Shown here: piece after piece, positions 1 to 8,326 of the stretch
Layout: the number at the start of each line of letters is the position of its first letter
How positions within the stretch are numbered: position 1 is the stretch's first letter
Assembly (NCBI GenBank): GCA_948467395.1
Contig: CAOKDX010000001.1
Span: 248,001 to 312,000, forward strand
Direction: 5' to 3'
Origin: an uncultured Clostridia bacterium
Lineage (GTDB): Bacteria > Bacillota > Clostridia > Lachnospirales > Lachnospiraceae
DNA: 64,000 nt
Program-made: the position numbers and the translations under genes
Notes under the pieces: model-generated
What the model was told of the DNA's origin: nothing
Seen by the model: only the letters and a program-made list of their open reading frames with translations
Databases searched by the model: none

Positions 1-1133
1 TCCACAAGATATCCCTGGATAAGCCGGACAAGGTAAATAATGGCCAGGAGAACCGGAAGAAGGATAACGGGAGTGATGATCCCCCCGGTATATAGCAGCC
101 TCGTCAGTACGATGTCCAGAACAACCAATACTGCCAGCAAAATGGAAGAGATCAGTATTTTAGTCTTTCTGGCAAGCAGGAAAAATATCCCGCAGATCAG
201 TCCTCCCGCCAACGCATACAGGCCAGGGGACACGGGAAGCTGGGTCTTTCCGTCCAGCAGCGCCTCCACAATATTGGCGTGGATCTCCACCCCGTACATC
301 TGACTGTTGTGGCTGATGGCAGGCGGATAGGCGTCCTGCATTCCCACGGCATAGGCCCCCACCAGTACAACGGCATTCTGAAAGATGCCGGGATCCACGG
401 TTCCATCCAGTACATCTGCCATGGAGACAAGGTTATAGCCGCCGGGTTTCCCGGAATAGGAAAAATAGAAGCTGTTGTTTCTGCCATATGTATCGGGAAG
501 CCGTGCTTCGCTGCCCTGGCTTTCCATATATTTTCTGTAGGCCTGGAAGGAAAGGCTGTACACCGGTTCCCCCTGATAGTCGATATATGCCATCGCCTGG
601 CGCACACAGCCGTCCGGATCAATGGTAGTGTTGGCGAATCCGCAGGTGACGCTTTCCCGAAGGCTCTGGTAGGGGGTGATCACATTTTCTATGTGATAGG
701 GATTGTATGTCACCGTTCCGTCCGCCGCTGTCTCCGGCTGTTCTTTAAAGGAGAAGCTCATGGCGGCAATTACATTCCCGGCCTTTTTGCACGCCTCGGC
801 AAAATGCATGTCTCCGGCGTCGTCCACATTTTCGCTGTAGATCACATCGAACCCGATCACAGCCGGACGGGCTTTTTCATCCCGATTCAATGTCTCCACT
901 AATTTTGCCGGGAGATCCCTGCTCCAGGTGTTTACCGGGCCGTATTTTCCCAGCGTCTTATCGTCAATCCCTATGATGTATATCTTCTTATCTGTGACGG
1001 TTTCCTTCTGGTTCAGCCAGTCAGAGATCCTGGCGTCCCATGAGCCCGCAGCCCCCAAATAGAGAAGGAGGGTTGAGGCTGTCATAATAATTATCGTAAC
1101 AACTGCCAGTTTTATATAGTCTTTTTTCTTCAT
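1..1133 (-). CDS. CHASE2-domain membrane sensor, C-terminus beyond the window
   Basis: The reverse strand is open from an ATG at 1133 to the window edge (about 377 codons, no stop). RBS GGGAGG lies just upstream. The N-terminus has one membrane segment (residues about 7-25). A roughly 260-residue extracellular region follows with CHASE2 hallmarks: IYIIGIDDKTLGKYG near residues 50-65, VIGFDVIY, NAVVLVGA, and HNSQMYGVEIHANIVEALL near the end. At least two or three hydrophobic segments then run to position 1. CHASE2 is an extracellular sensor normally followed by three TM helices and an output domain (adenylate cyclase, kinase, GGDEF or phosphatase). That output lies outside the window, so the enzymatic role is unknown. 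It is divergent from the LCP gene at 1353. Confidence 0.85.
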   Translation of the reverse strand, partial: MKKKDYIKLAVVTIIIMTASTLLLYLGAAGSWDARISDWLNQKETVTDKKIYIIGIDDKTLGKYGPVNTWSRDLPAKLVETLNRDEKARPAVIGFDVIYSENVDDAGDMHFAEACKKAGNVIAAMSFSFKEQPETAADGTVTYNPYHIENVITPYQSLRESVTCGFANTTIDPDGCVRQAMAYIDYQGEPVYSLSFQAYRKYMESQGSEARLPDTYGRNNSFYFSYSGKPGGYNLVSMADVLDGTVDPGIFQNAVVLVGAYAVGMQDAYPPAISHNSQMYGVEIHANIVEALLDGKTQLPVSPGLYALAGGLICGIFFLLARKTKILISSILLAVLVVLDIVLTRLLYTGGIITPVILLPVLLAIIYLVRLIQGYLV

Positions 1134-1178
1134 TTTTTCCTCCCATTACGCAAATTTGAAATGTATCTCCTGTTTGGC

Positions 1179-1229
1179 GGGTCAGAAGGTCAAAATGCAG
1201 GCATGAACGGCATTTTGACCTTCTGACCC
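1179..1229. repeat. Perfect 20-bp inverted repeat, 11-nt loop
   Basis: Arms at 1179-1198 (gggtcagaaggtcaaaatgc) and 1210-1229 (its exact reverse complement) enclose an 11-nt spacer. It sits about 46 bp upstream of the CHASE2 start, probably in that gene's 5' leader. There is no U-run on either side, so it is not a standard terminator. It could be a leader hairpin, an operator or a palindromic dispersed repeat. Confidence 0.85.
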
Positions 1230-1268
1230 TGGCATCACCATAATATTGTAGCACAATTTGAAAAAAAG

Positions 1269-1297
1269 TTGTATATTTATTTGGTTTCTGCTATAAT
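1269..1297 (+). promoter_or_regulatory. Sigma-A-type promoter for the LCP operon
   Basis: -35 TTGTAT at 1269-1274, 17-bp spacer, perfect -10 TATAAT at 1292-1297. It is about 55 bp upstream of the ATG at 1353 and no other promoter is obvious before 4163, so it may serve the LCP, WecG-like and YitT genes together. Confidence 0.7.
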
Positions 1298-1352
1298 AAC
1301 AAGAACGTTTGTAAATTTCCGACGATGCAGTTCGAATTAAGGGAGAATCATA

Positions 1353-2483
1353 ATGAAGAAAAAAAGCGTAGCAGGCATTATTGCCTTAAATTTTTTTAAG
1401 ACAATAGGGATTATTCTGCTGCTGGTCGCCGTGGGGGTGCTGAGCTATTATCTGACGATGCTCTATTTTGACCAGACAGCCCGGACAGAGAGGAGTACCA
1501 CGTATAAGCATGTGATAACCGTCAATACTGGTAATGAATCCTCCAATCTGATTTACAGTTATGATGCGAAATCAAGGAAGATAAAGGCCATGGTTCTGGA
1601 GCTGTTTGATTCTGTTTCGGGAAACATGAACTACATTACGATACCGGTAAATACACAGATCACCATTACGGCCAACACGTATGCAGATCTGATGAAGGTG
1701 AGCCAGAAGCTGCCCCAGGTATGCAGGATGACGGATATCAATGACTACTTTAAGGGAGACGTGGCCTATGAATACGGCATTCTTATCCTGCAGGAGGAAT
1801 TAAAGGCGGATATTGGATATTTTACGGCAATTTCCTCCGATAAATTCGGCTCGTATTTTGAGAATGCGGGATCCAAAAGCAAGCCGAAATATAAGCCGGC
1901 AAAGGCACTGCTGGACCGGGCTTCGGCATGCTCCTCCCCCGGGGATCTGGAGGATCTTATGGAGGAAGCATGGGAGGATCTTATTACCGATGTCACTCTC
2001 TCGCAGAAACAGGGCTATGGGGATGCGCTGATGAAGGTACAGCAGGACAAGATCCGTCTTTACCGCGCCTATGGCACAAAAAACGGAGATGTTTATACGC
2101 TGAATTCAGAGAAGAACAGGAAGCTTATTAACCGTATCTGGGAGTCCCAGAGCTATACCGAATCCCAGGGAGGCGGAAGCAAAACCGCCGGCTCCTCTCC
2201 GTCTCCGGCCAGCGGCCGGCTGATCCAGATCACCAACGGAAGCGGAATAGACGGGCTGGCGGCTGCATACCGCACAAAGCTGGAGGCGGACAGCCTGCAG
2301 ATCAAAGGGCTGGGGAATTATACGGGACAGAAGCAGACCCAAACCATTATCTATGCCAAAAAGAAGAAATGGGGTCAGGAGCTTAAAAAATATTTCCCCT
2401 CCGCAACGGTTGTGGAGAGGGCAGATCTCACCAACGGAGCGGATGTGGAAGTTCTTCTGGGAACGGACGCCAGACTGCCATAA
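1353..2483 (+). CDS. LytR-CpsA-Psr-like protein with LytR_C domain, LCP part degenerate
   Basis: 376 aa. One TM segment (residues about 13-36) anchors an extracellular protein. Residues about 50-180 have the outline of an LCP fold (internal YSYDAKSRKIKAMVLE strand, then a region like the LCP 'INxAYxYG' helix). The diagnostic LCP arginine-aspartate motif IPRDT reads IPVNT here, so phosphate-binding residues are missing. A Ser/Gly/Pro-rich linker (about 270-290) leads to a LytR_C domain (about 290-376, beginning IQITNGSG). LCP enzymes attach teichoic acids or capsule to peptidoglycan; this copy is more likely a binding or regulatory relative. Start ATG with AGGGAG upstream. Confidence 0.7.
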   Translation: MKKKSVAGIIALNFFKTIGIILLLVAVGVLSYYLTMLYFDQTARTERSTTYKHVITVNTGNESSNLIYSYDAKSRKIKAMVLELFDSVSGNMNYITIPVNTQITITANTYADLMKVSQKLPQVCRMTDINDYFKGDVAYEYGILILQEELKADIGYFTAISSDKFGSYFENAGSKSKPKYKPAKALLDRASACSSPGDLEDLMEEAWEDLITDVTLSQKQGYGDALMKVQQDKIRLYRAYGTKNGDVYTLNSEKNRKLINRIWESQSYTESQGGGSKTAGSSPSPASGRLIQITNGSGIDGLAAAYRTKLEADSLQIKGLGNYTGQKQTQTIIYAKKKKWGQELKKYFPSATVVERADLTNGADVEVLLGTDARLP

Positions 2484-2567
2484 TCCGGGACGCCGCGTGT
2501 ATATGCCCTTTTGGGCGGGAAGTGAACGATATCACAGATTCAGAGAAAAGAAGGAGGCTGGAGGCAC

Positions 2568-3314
2568 ATGGGAACCAGAATACGTATCATGGATCTGGAG
2601 GTGGATCTTCTGACAGAAGAGAGCCTTCAGCGTGAGATGACGGGTTATCTGGAAAATGATCACACAAATGTAGTCCATCTAATCTCTCTTGATTATATTG
2701 ATACCTATGACAAAAATGAACTGGTGCAGCAGGTGCTGAACCGGGCGGATATGGTGCTGCCGGGGGAGAAGGCGATCCTGTCCGCCCATCATGTGGATGT
2801 GCTGGAGACCGGGGGAATGGCGGTGGATTATCACAGTCTGCTGAAACTGGTGAAGCCGCTGAAGCTGGCAGAGCGGACCTTCTATCTGATACTGCGGAAT
2901 GAAAAAGAGGCAAAGGCGATGTACCGGTATCTGACTAAGAATTTCCCCAAAGAGAATATTCTTGGCGTCTATGTTGCCGATGGGAATGTCTCGGAGGAAG
3001 CAATGGTCAACGATATCAATATCAAGCTGCCGGACATTCTTCTGCTGTCCATGGAAAGCACCCGTCAGGAGGAATGGCTGGAGAAGAATAAAGGAAAGGT
3101 GAATACGAAGCTCTGTGTGGTGGGTGGGAGCATCCTGCCGCTGATCATCCGGGACAATGCCATTATCCCCGTGTGGATCCGGAGACTCCATCTGAGCAGC
3201 CTGTACCAGTGGATCTTCCGCATCCCATATTCGCATTTTTTCCGCCAGCGTATATTTAACCGCAAAATGGACGACTATAATACCAAAAAGAAATTGCGGG
3301 GAAATCGAAAATGA
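2568..3314 (+). CDS. WecG/TagA/CpsF-type (GT26) glycosyltransferase-like protein
   Basis: 248 aa, the usual length for this family. N-terminal VVHLISLDYIDTY, the ADMVLP strand around residues 60-65 and the C-terminal tail (RRLHLSSLYQWIFRIP, matching family GLEWLYRL) identify GT26. These enzymes add ManNAc or similar sugars to lipid-linked precursors of teichoic acid or polysaccharide at the inner membrane. Family members usually have P-D-G-x-G after the ADxVLP strand, with a catalytic Asp; this protein has PGEKA there, so the Asp appears lost. Start ATG has GGAGG 5-8 nt upstream. It overlaps the next gene by an ATGA, so the two are translationally coupled. Confidence 0.65.
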   Translation: MGTRIRIMDLEVDLLTEESLQREMTGYLENDHTNVVHLISLDYIDTYDKNELVQQVLNRADMVLPGEKAILSAHHVDVLETGGMAVDYHSLLKLVKPLKLAERTFYLILRNEKEAKAMYRYLTKNFPKENILGVYVADGNVSEEAMVNDINIKLPDILLLSMESTRQEEWLEKNKGKVNTKLCVVGGSILPLIIRDNAIIPVWIRRLHLSSLYQWIFRIPYSHFFRQRIFNRKMDDYNTKKKLRGNRK

Positions 3315-4162
3315 TAATTTCATCAAAAGAAACCGTAGGTTCCTACGCGCTGATCACGCTGGGAACTTTTTGTATGGCGCTGGGAACCAATCTGGTTTAT
3401 GAGCCCATGTCCATGGTTACGGGAGGATTTGCCGGCATCGGCATTATCCTGCGGCATTTCCTGCCGGTTCCGCTGTGGCTGGTTACCTTTGGGCTGAATA
3501 TTCCGCTCTTTTTCGTGGCGGCAAGGAAGTTCGGCATGGCATTTGTGGGAAAGACCTGCTATGCGACGCTGTGTTTTTCCCTGGCGCTGGCTGTGGTTCC
3601 TCAGCCGCCGGCGGCACATGAGGATTATCTTATGGCCGCGCTGCTGGGAGGCGCCCTGAACGGCATCGGGCTTGCCCTGGTCTTTGGAAGAAGGGCTTCC
3701 ACCGGCGGCACGGATCTCCTCAGCACACTGGTGAAGGAGTTTGTTCCCTCTGCCAGCACGGCGGGAATACTGGGTGTGGTAGATGGGATCATCGTCGTGG
3801 CAGGCATGATGATATTCGGCATTCACATCGGTCTCTATTCGGTGGTGGCAGTATTTGTCACATCCCGGGTTATGGACCGGATACTGGAGGGACTTAAGTT
3901 TGCCAAGCTGCTCTATATCATTTCCGAGACGCCGGAGGCCATTGCCGGCTCTGTTATGGAGGAACTGGGACGGGGTGTGACGGCCCTGGACGGGAAGGGG
4001 ATGTATTCCGGCAGCGGCAAAAAAGTACTGATGTGCGCCGTGTCCCGGAAGGAGACGGTGAGCATTCTGCAGCTGGTGAAACAACTGGATCCCGCGGCCT
4101 TTGTCATAGTCTCCGATGTCCGGGAAGTACGGGGCGAGGGCTTTTCCTCCGTGGAGTTGTGA
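3311..4162 (+). CDS. YitT family membrane protein (DUF161 + DUF2179)
   Basis: 283 aa. Five or six hydrophobic helices in residues about 8-195, including the conserved YEPMSMVTGGFAGIGI turn and the GRRASTGGTDLL loop. A C-terminal cytosolic DUF2179-type domain (about 205-283) contains KKVLMCAVSRKE and DVREVRGEGF. YitT proteins are widespread in Firmicutes and their transported substrate is not firmly established. Start ATG overlaps the stop of the WecG-like gene (ATGA). No terminator is visible after it; 4163-4302 is AT-rich leader of the next gene. Confidence 0.85.
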   Translation: MIISSKETVGSYALITLGTFCMALGTNLVYEPMSMVTGGFAGIGIILRHFLPVPLWLVTFGLNIPLFFVAARKFGMAFVGKTCYATLCFSLALAVVPQPPAAHEDYLMAALLGGALNGIGLALVFGRRASTGGTDLLSTLVKEFVPSASTAGILGVVDGIIVVAGMMIFGIHIGLYSVVAVFVTSRVMDRILEGLKFAKLLYIISETPEAIAGSVMEELGRGVTALDGKGMYSGSGKKVLMCAVSRKETVSILQLVKQLDPAAFVIVSDVREVRGEGFSSVEL

Positions 4163-4302
4163 AATAAATGTAAAGTAGTTTATGCAATTTATACAAATCT
4201 TTTTTTTTATTTTATGAATTTTAGATATAGTGTTTTAAAACGAAATAGTGTATAGTTATTTTTAGATGTTTTGGACAATAATATCTTAGGAGGAATCAAA
4301 AA

Positions 4303-5415
4303 ATGGCAAGTTTATCTTTAAAAAACATTAACAAAGTATACCCGAATGGTTTTCACGCTGTAAGGGACTTTAACTTAGAGATCGAGGACAAGGAATTTAT
4401 CATCTTTGTAGGTCCTTCCGGGTGTGGTAAATCCACTACTCTTCGTATGATCGCAGGTCTTGAGGAAATCTCCAGCGGCGAGTTATGGATCGGCGACAAG
4501 CTGGTAAATGATGTAGAGCCGAAGGACAGGGATATCGCCATGGTATTCCAGAACTACGCTCTGTATCCACATATGTCGGTTTATGACAATATGGCCTTCG
4601 GACTGAAGCTGAGAAAGACGCCGAAAGATCAGATCGACCGCCTTGTACATGAAGCAGCAAAGATTCTTGATATTGAGCACCTTCTTGACCGCAAGCCGAA
4701 GGCTCTGTCCGGTGGTCAGAGACAGCGTGTGGCTATGGGACGTGCCATCGTGCGTAATCCTAAAGTATTCCTGATGGATGAGCCGCTTTCCAACCTGGAT
4801 GCCAAGCTCCGTGTTCAGATGCGTGTAGAGATCTCCAAGCTTCATCAGAGACTGGAGACAACGATTATCTATGTAACGCATGACCAGACAGAGGCGCTGA
4901 CCCTGGGCACCCGTATCGTTGTTATGAAGGACGGGATCGTTCAGCAGGTATCCTCACCGCTGGATCTGTATATGAGACCGAACAATCAGTTCGTAGCCGG
5001 ATTCATTGGTTCGCCTCAGATGAATTTTATTGATGCCAAGGTGGTTGTATCCGGTTCCGATGTTATGCTTATGTTCGGTGCAAATTCCGTGAAGCTGCCA
5101 GAGAATAAGGCAAAGATCCTTCTGGACGGCGGTTATCAGGATAAGACCATTACCTTTGGTATTCGTCCGGAGGATATCAAGGATGAGGAGATGTTTATCA
5201 ACAATTCTCCCGATACAGCATTTGAAGCTACCGTAAAGGTATATGAGATGCTGGGTGCCGAAGTATTCCTGTATTTCACAGTAGATACCTTCGACATTAC
5301 AGTTCGGGTTAATCCGCGTACAAACGCCCGCCCCGGCGACACCATTAAGATGGCTATGGACGGAACAAAGATTCATCTGTTTGACAAAGAGACACAGGAG
5401 ACCATCTGCAACTGA
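4303..5415 (+). CDS. ugpC: Multi-sugar ABC transporter ATPase, UgpC/MsmX/MsmK type
   Basis: 370 aa. Walker A GPSGCGKST (about 38-46), Q-loop MVFQNYALYPHMSVYDN, signature LSGGQRQRVAMGRAI, Walker B VFLMDEPLSNLDAKLR and H-loop YVTHDQTEA are all present. A C-terminal MalK-type TOBE/OB region (about 235-365) follows. No permease or binding protein is adjacent. In Bacillus, MsmX-type ATPases energise many sugar importers encoded elsewhere, and this one probably does the same. RBS AGGAGG 8-9 nt before ATG. Codon use is strongly biased, suggesting high expression. It ends in a strong terminator at 5455. Confidence 0.93.
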   Translation: MASLSLKNINKVYPNGFHAVRDFNLEIEDKEFIIFVGPSGCGKSTTLRMIAGLEEISSGELWIGDKLVNDVEPKDRDIAMVFQNYALYPHMSVYDNMAFGLKLRKTPKDQIDRLVHEAAKILDIEHLLDRKPKALSGGQRQRVAMGRAIVRNPKVFLMDEPLSNLDAKLRVQMRVEISKLHQRLETTIIYVTHDQTEALTLGTRIVVMKDGIVQQVSSPLDLYMRPNNQFVAGFIGSPQMNFIDAKVVVSGSDVMLMFGANSVKLPENKAKILLDGGYQDKTITFGIRPEDIKDEEMFINNSPDTAFEATVKVYEMLGAEVFLYFTVDTFDITVRVNPRTNARPGDTIKMAMDGTKIHLFDKETQETICN

Positions 5416-5454
5416 CGGGGGACGGAAGGGCATAATATAAGATGAATGATGAAG

Positions 5455-5491
5455 CTGCTGCAGGAACATTGACTTCCTGCAGCAGTTTTTT
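5455..5491 (+). terminator. Rho-independent terminator after ugpC
   Basis: 12-bp perfect stem (5455-5466 with 5474-5485, ctgctgcaggaa and its complement), 7-nt loop, followed by six T at 5486-5491. Confidence 0.93.
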
Positions 5492-5518
5492 GACAATGGA
5501 ATAAAAAGATGTTACAAT
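5490..5518 (+). promoter_or_regulatory. Promoter for the CdaR-type regulator, overlapping the terminator U-run
   Basis: -35 TTGACA at 5490-5495 starts inside the T-tract of the upstream terminator. A 17-bp spacer and -10 TACAAT at 5513-5518 follow. It gives the regulator gene transcription independent of ugpC. Confidence 0.75.
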
Positions 5519-5560
5519 AATTATCTACCGTACGAATGGAAGAAGAGAGGAGGTATCGTG

Positions 5561-6649
5561 ATGATCTCAAATCAGATCTTACAAAATACCATAGAGGGCA
5601 TAAAGGGAATCACGAAGATCGAATTATATGTGATGGATACGGACGGCAACGTTCTGGCGGAGACCTCTGCGGATGCTGTCCGGTATGAGGATTCCATTCA
5701 GTCCTTTGTGGATTCTCCGGCTGACAGCCAGGTTCTGCAGGGCTATCAGTTTTTTAAGATTTATGATGAAAGCCAGCTTGAATACATTGTGGTGGCAAAA
5801 GGGGACTCCGAAGAGGTATATACCATCGGCAAGCTTGTGGCGTTCCAGATCCAGACCCTGCTGGTGGCGTATAAAGAACGGTACGATAAGGACAATTTCA
5901 TCAAAAACCTTCTTCTTGACAATCTTCTTCTCGTAGATATATTTAACCGTGCCAAAAAGCTGCATATAGAGATGGCGGCCCGCCGGGTTGTATTTATTAT
6001 CGAGACCAATCGGGAGAACGATACCGGGGCGCTGGAAACGGTCAGGGGAATGTTTGCCGGCGGCAACAGGGATTTTATCACCACGGTGGATGAAAAAAAT
6101 ATTATTCTGGTGAAGGAGCTCTCCCAGAATGAGGAGTATCAGGATCTGGAAAAGACGGCACAGGTCATTGTAGATATGCTGAATACAGAGGCCATGTCCC
6201 GGGTACATGTGGCATACGGCACCATTATTGAGGACCTCAAGGAGGTTTCGCGCTCCTATAAGGAGGCAAAGATGGCGCTGGATGTCGGGAAGATCTTTTA
6301 TAATGACCACAATGTAATGGCCTACAGCAATCTGGGGATCGGGCGCCTCATCTACCAGCTTCCTATGTCGCTGTGTACGATGTTTATTGGGGAGATATTC
6401 GGGGACAATCCGCCGGATCATTTTGATGAGGAGACCTTGAGCACCATTTATAAATTCTTTGAAAATAACCTGAATGTTTCCGAGACGTCAAGACAGCTGT
6501 ATATTCACCGGAATACGCTGGTATACCGTCTGGATAAGCTGCAGAAGAGCACGGGGCTGGACATCAGGACGTTCGATGACGCCATTACGTTCCATATCGC
6601 GCTTATGGTGGTGAAATATATGAAGTATCTGGAGTCCACGGATTACTGA
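5561..6649 (+). CDS. CdaR/PucR-type transcriptional regulator
   Basis: 362 aa from the ATG at 5561, preferred over the in-frame GTG at 5558 because GGAGG (5549-5553) is 7 nt from the ATG. The N-terminal about 130 residues look like a sugar-diacid recognition domain (MISNQILQNTIEGIKGI..., AKGDSEEVYTIGKLVAFQIQ). A central GGDEF-like CdaR domain (about 140-270) and a C-terminal PucR-type HTH (NLNVSETSRQLYIHRNTLVY, about 320-350) follow. CdaR proteins respond to sugar acids such as glycerate or glucarate; the effector here is unknown. Being next to ugpC hints at control of carbohydrate uptake, as inference only. Confidence 0.85.
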   Translation: MISNQILQNTIEGIKGITKIELYVMDTDGNVLAETSADAVRYEDSIQSFVDSPADSQVLQGYQFFKIYDESQLEYIVVAKGDSEEVYTIGKLVAFQIQTLLVAYKERYDKDNFIKNLLLDNLLLVDIFNRAKKLHIEMAARRVVFIIETNRENDTGALETVRGMFAGGNRDFITTVDEKNIILVKELSQNEEYQDLEKTAQVIVDMLNTEAMSRVHVAYGTIIEDLKEVSRSYKEAKMALDVGKIFYNDHNVMAYSNLGIGRLIYQLPMSLCTMFIGEIFGDNPPDHFDEETLSTIYKFFENNLNVSETSRQLYIHRNTLVYRLDKLQKSTGLDIRTFDDAITFHIALMVVKYMKYLESTDY

Positions 6650-6699
6650 CAGTATAATGGATAACGGTGGGACTGACTGGACGGTGAGGTGATTGACAG

Positions 6700-7416
6700 G
6701 TGCAGGAGGTTAAGAGAAAGATCCCGATCATTGCCATGGAGCATATATCCAAGCAGTATTCTACTGGTGTAGACGCACTGCAGGACATCAGCCTCCGCAT
6801 TGATAAGGGTGAGTTTGTATTTGTAGTAGGTAAAAGTGGATCGGGGAAATCCACTTTTATTAAGTTGTTGTTAAAGGAACTGGATCCCACAGAGGGAAGG
6901 CTTTTTGTGGGCGGGCGCCAGGTGACCCGGCTGAAGCGCAAGCAGGTTTCGCCGTACCGCCGTCAGATCGGCGTGGTCTTTCAGGATTTCCGCCTGCTGA
7001 AAAATAAGACGGTCTATGAAAATATTGCGTTTGCCCAGCAGATCATCGGGGCTTCCCGGCGGGAGACGGAGAGAAATGTGGCCATCGTACTGGATATGGT
7101 GGGACTTAGCGGCAAGGAAAGGATCTATCCCCAGGAGCTGTCCGGCGGAGAGCAGCAGCGGGTGGCCATCGCCAGGGCTCTGGTAAACCGTCCGGTGATA
7201 CTGCTGGCGGATGAGCCCACGGGAAATCTCGACCCCCAGACGGCATGGGATATTATGATGCTGCTGCAGGAGGTGAACCGGACCGGGACAACGGTGGTTG
7301 TTGTGACACATAATAATGATATAGTGGATGTGATGCAGAGACGGGTTATCACCCTGGATCGGGGAATCCTGGTCCACGATGAGAAAAAGGGCGGTTATCT
7401 TTATGAGGGAATTTAA
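6700..7416 (+). CDS. ftsE: Cell division ATP-binding protein FtsE
   Basis: 238 aa from a GTG start (GAGGTG about 9 nt upstream). Walker [10 protein letters not shown], FtsE-typical [15 protein letters not shown]-loop, [15 protein letters not shown] signature, Walker [13 protein letters not shown] and H-loop [10 protein letters not shown]. It partners with FtsX in an ABC-type mechanotransmitter that activates septal peptidoglycan hydrolases from the cytoplasm. Its 3' end overlaps the ftsX start, the usual arrangement. Confidence 0.95.
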   Translation: MQEVKRKIPIIAMEHISKQYSTGVDALQDISLRIDKGEFVFVVGKSGSGKSTFIKLLLKELDPTEGRLFVGGRQVTRLKRKQVSPYRRQIGVVFQDFRLLKNKTVYENIAFAQQIIGASRRETERNVAIVLDMVGLSGKERIYPQELSGGEQQRVAIARALVNRPVILLADEPTGNLDPQTAWDIMMLLQEVNRTGTTVVVVTHNNDIVDVMQRRVITLDRGILVHDEKKGGYLYEGI

Positions 7417-8314
7417 TGTTGTGCTGTACAGTCTCCGGCAGGGACTGAAGAATCTGAGAAGAAATCGTATGTTCACGCTGGCGTCGGTGGGGACTGTGGC
7501 GGCGTGCCTGTTCCTTTTCGGCATCTTTTATTTTGCATTGGGAAATTTCAAAAATGCCATGCGGTCCGTGGAGAGCTCCGTGGGGGTATCGGTTTTCTTC
7601 CAGGAGGGGGCGGCACAGGAGACGATCCAGGGCATTGGCGACGCCATCCGGCAGCGGCCGGAGGTGGACCGCGTGGAATATATTTCTGCCGAGGAGGCAT
7701 GGGAGCGGTTTAAAGAGGAAAATTTTAAAGATTCCCCGGAGCTGGTGGAGAGCTTCAGCGACGACAATCCACTGGCGGATTCCGCTTCTTACCAGGTCTA
7801 TCTGAAAGAGCTGGAGAGACAGGATGACCTGGTGGAATATGTGGAGGGCATTGACGGTGTCCGGGAGGTGAAACGGTCTGCCGAGGCGGCGGAAAGCCTT
7901 TCCCGGATCGGGAATCTGGTCAGTATTGCCTCAATGGTACTGATCCTTGTGCTGATACTGGTATCGGTATTTCTTATCTACTCCACCATAGCCACAGGAA
8001 TTGCGGTGAGGAAACCGGAAATTGCCCTGATGCGCCTGATGGGAGCGTCGGACTTCTTTATCTGGTCTCCCTATATAGTGGAAGGCATGCTTATCGGCCT
8101 CATTGGCTCGGTTCTGCCGCTGGCCGTTCTCTCAGTCCTGTATGGCAGGATGATCGGATATGTGGAACACCGGTTTGCTTTGTTTGCCCACGGGCTGCCT
8201 TTCCTGAGCACCGGCCAGGTGTTTGCCGTGCTGATTCCGGTGTCGCTTCTGACAGGAGTTGGCATCGGCCTGGCGGGAAGCTATATCAATGTCAGAAGAA
8301 ATTTGAATATATAA
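7403..8314 (+). CDS. ftsX: Cell division membrane protein FtsX
   Basis: About 303 aa from the ATG at 7403 ([17 protein letters not shown]...), which is the normal family N-terminus; an in-frame ATG at 7379 would add 8 residues. TM1 (about 22-42), a large extracellular loop (about 45-165) and three further TM segments in the C-terminal half, with IAVRKPEIALMRLMGAS typical of FtsX. The extracellular loop binds and activates the hydrolase, probably the adjacent M23 protein. It overlaps ftsE by 14 nt. Confidence 0.93.
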   Translation: MREFNVVLYSLRQGLKNLRRNRMFTLASVGTVAACLFLFGIFYFALGNFKNAMRSVESSVGVSVFFQEGAAQETIQGIGDAIRQRPEVDRVEYISAEEAWERFKEENFKDSPELVESFSDDNPLADSASYQVYLKELERQDDLVEYVEGIDGVREVKRSAEAAESLSRIGNLVSIASMVLILVLILVSVFLIYSTIATGIAVRKPEIALMRLMGASDFFIWSPYIVEGMLIGLIGSVLPLAVLSVLYGRMIGYVEHRFALFAHGLPFLSTGQVFAVLIPVSLLTGVGIGLAGSYINVRRNLNI

Positions 8315-8326
8315 GGGGATGTGAGT

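Noticed and set aside
279-902. Plus-strand 207-codon open frame
   Set aside because: Antisense to the CHASE2 gene, with no recognisable motifs or ribosome site.
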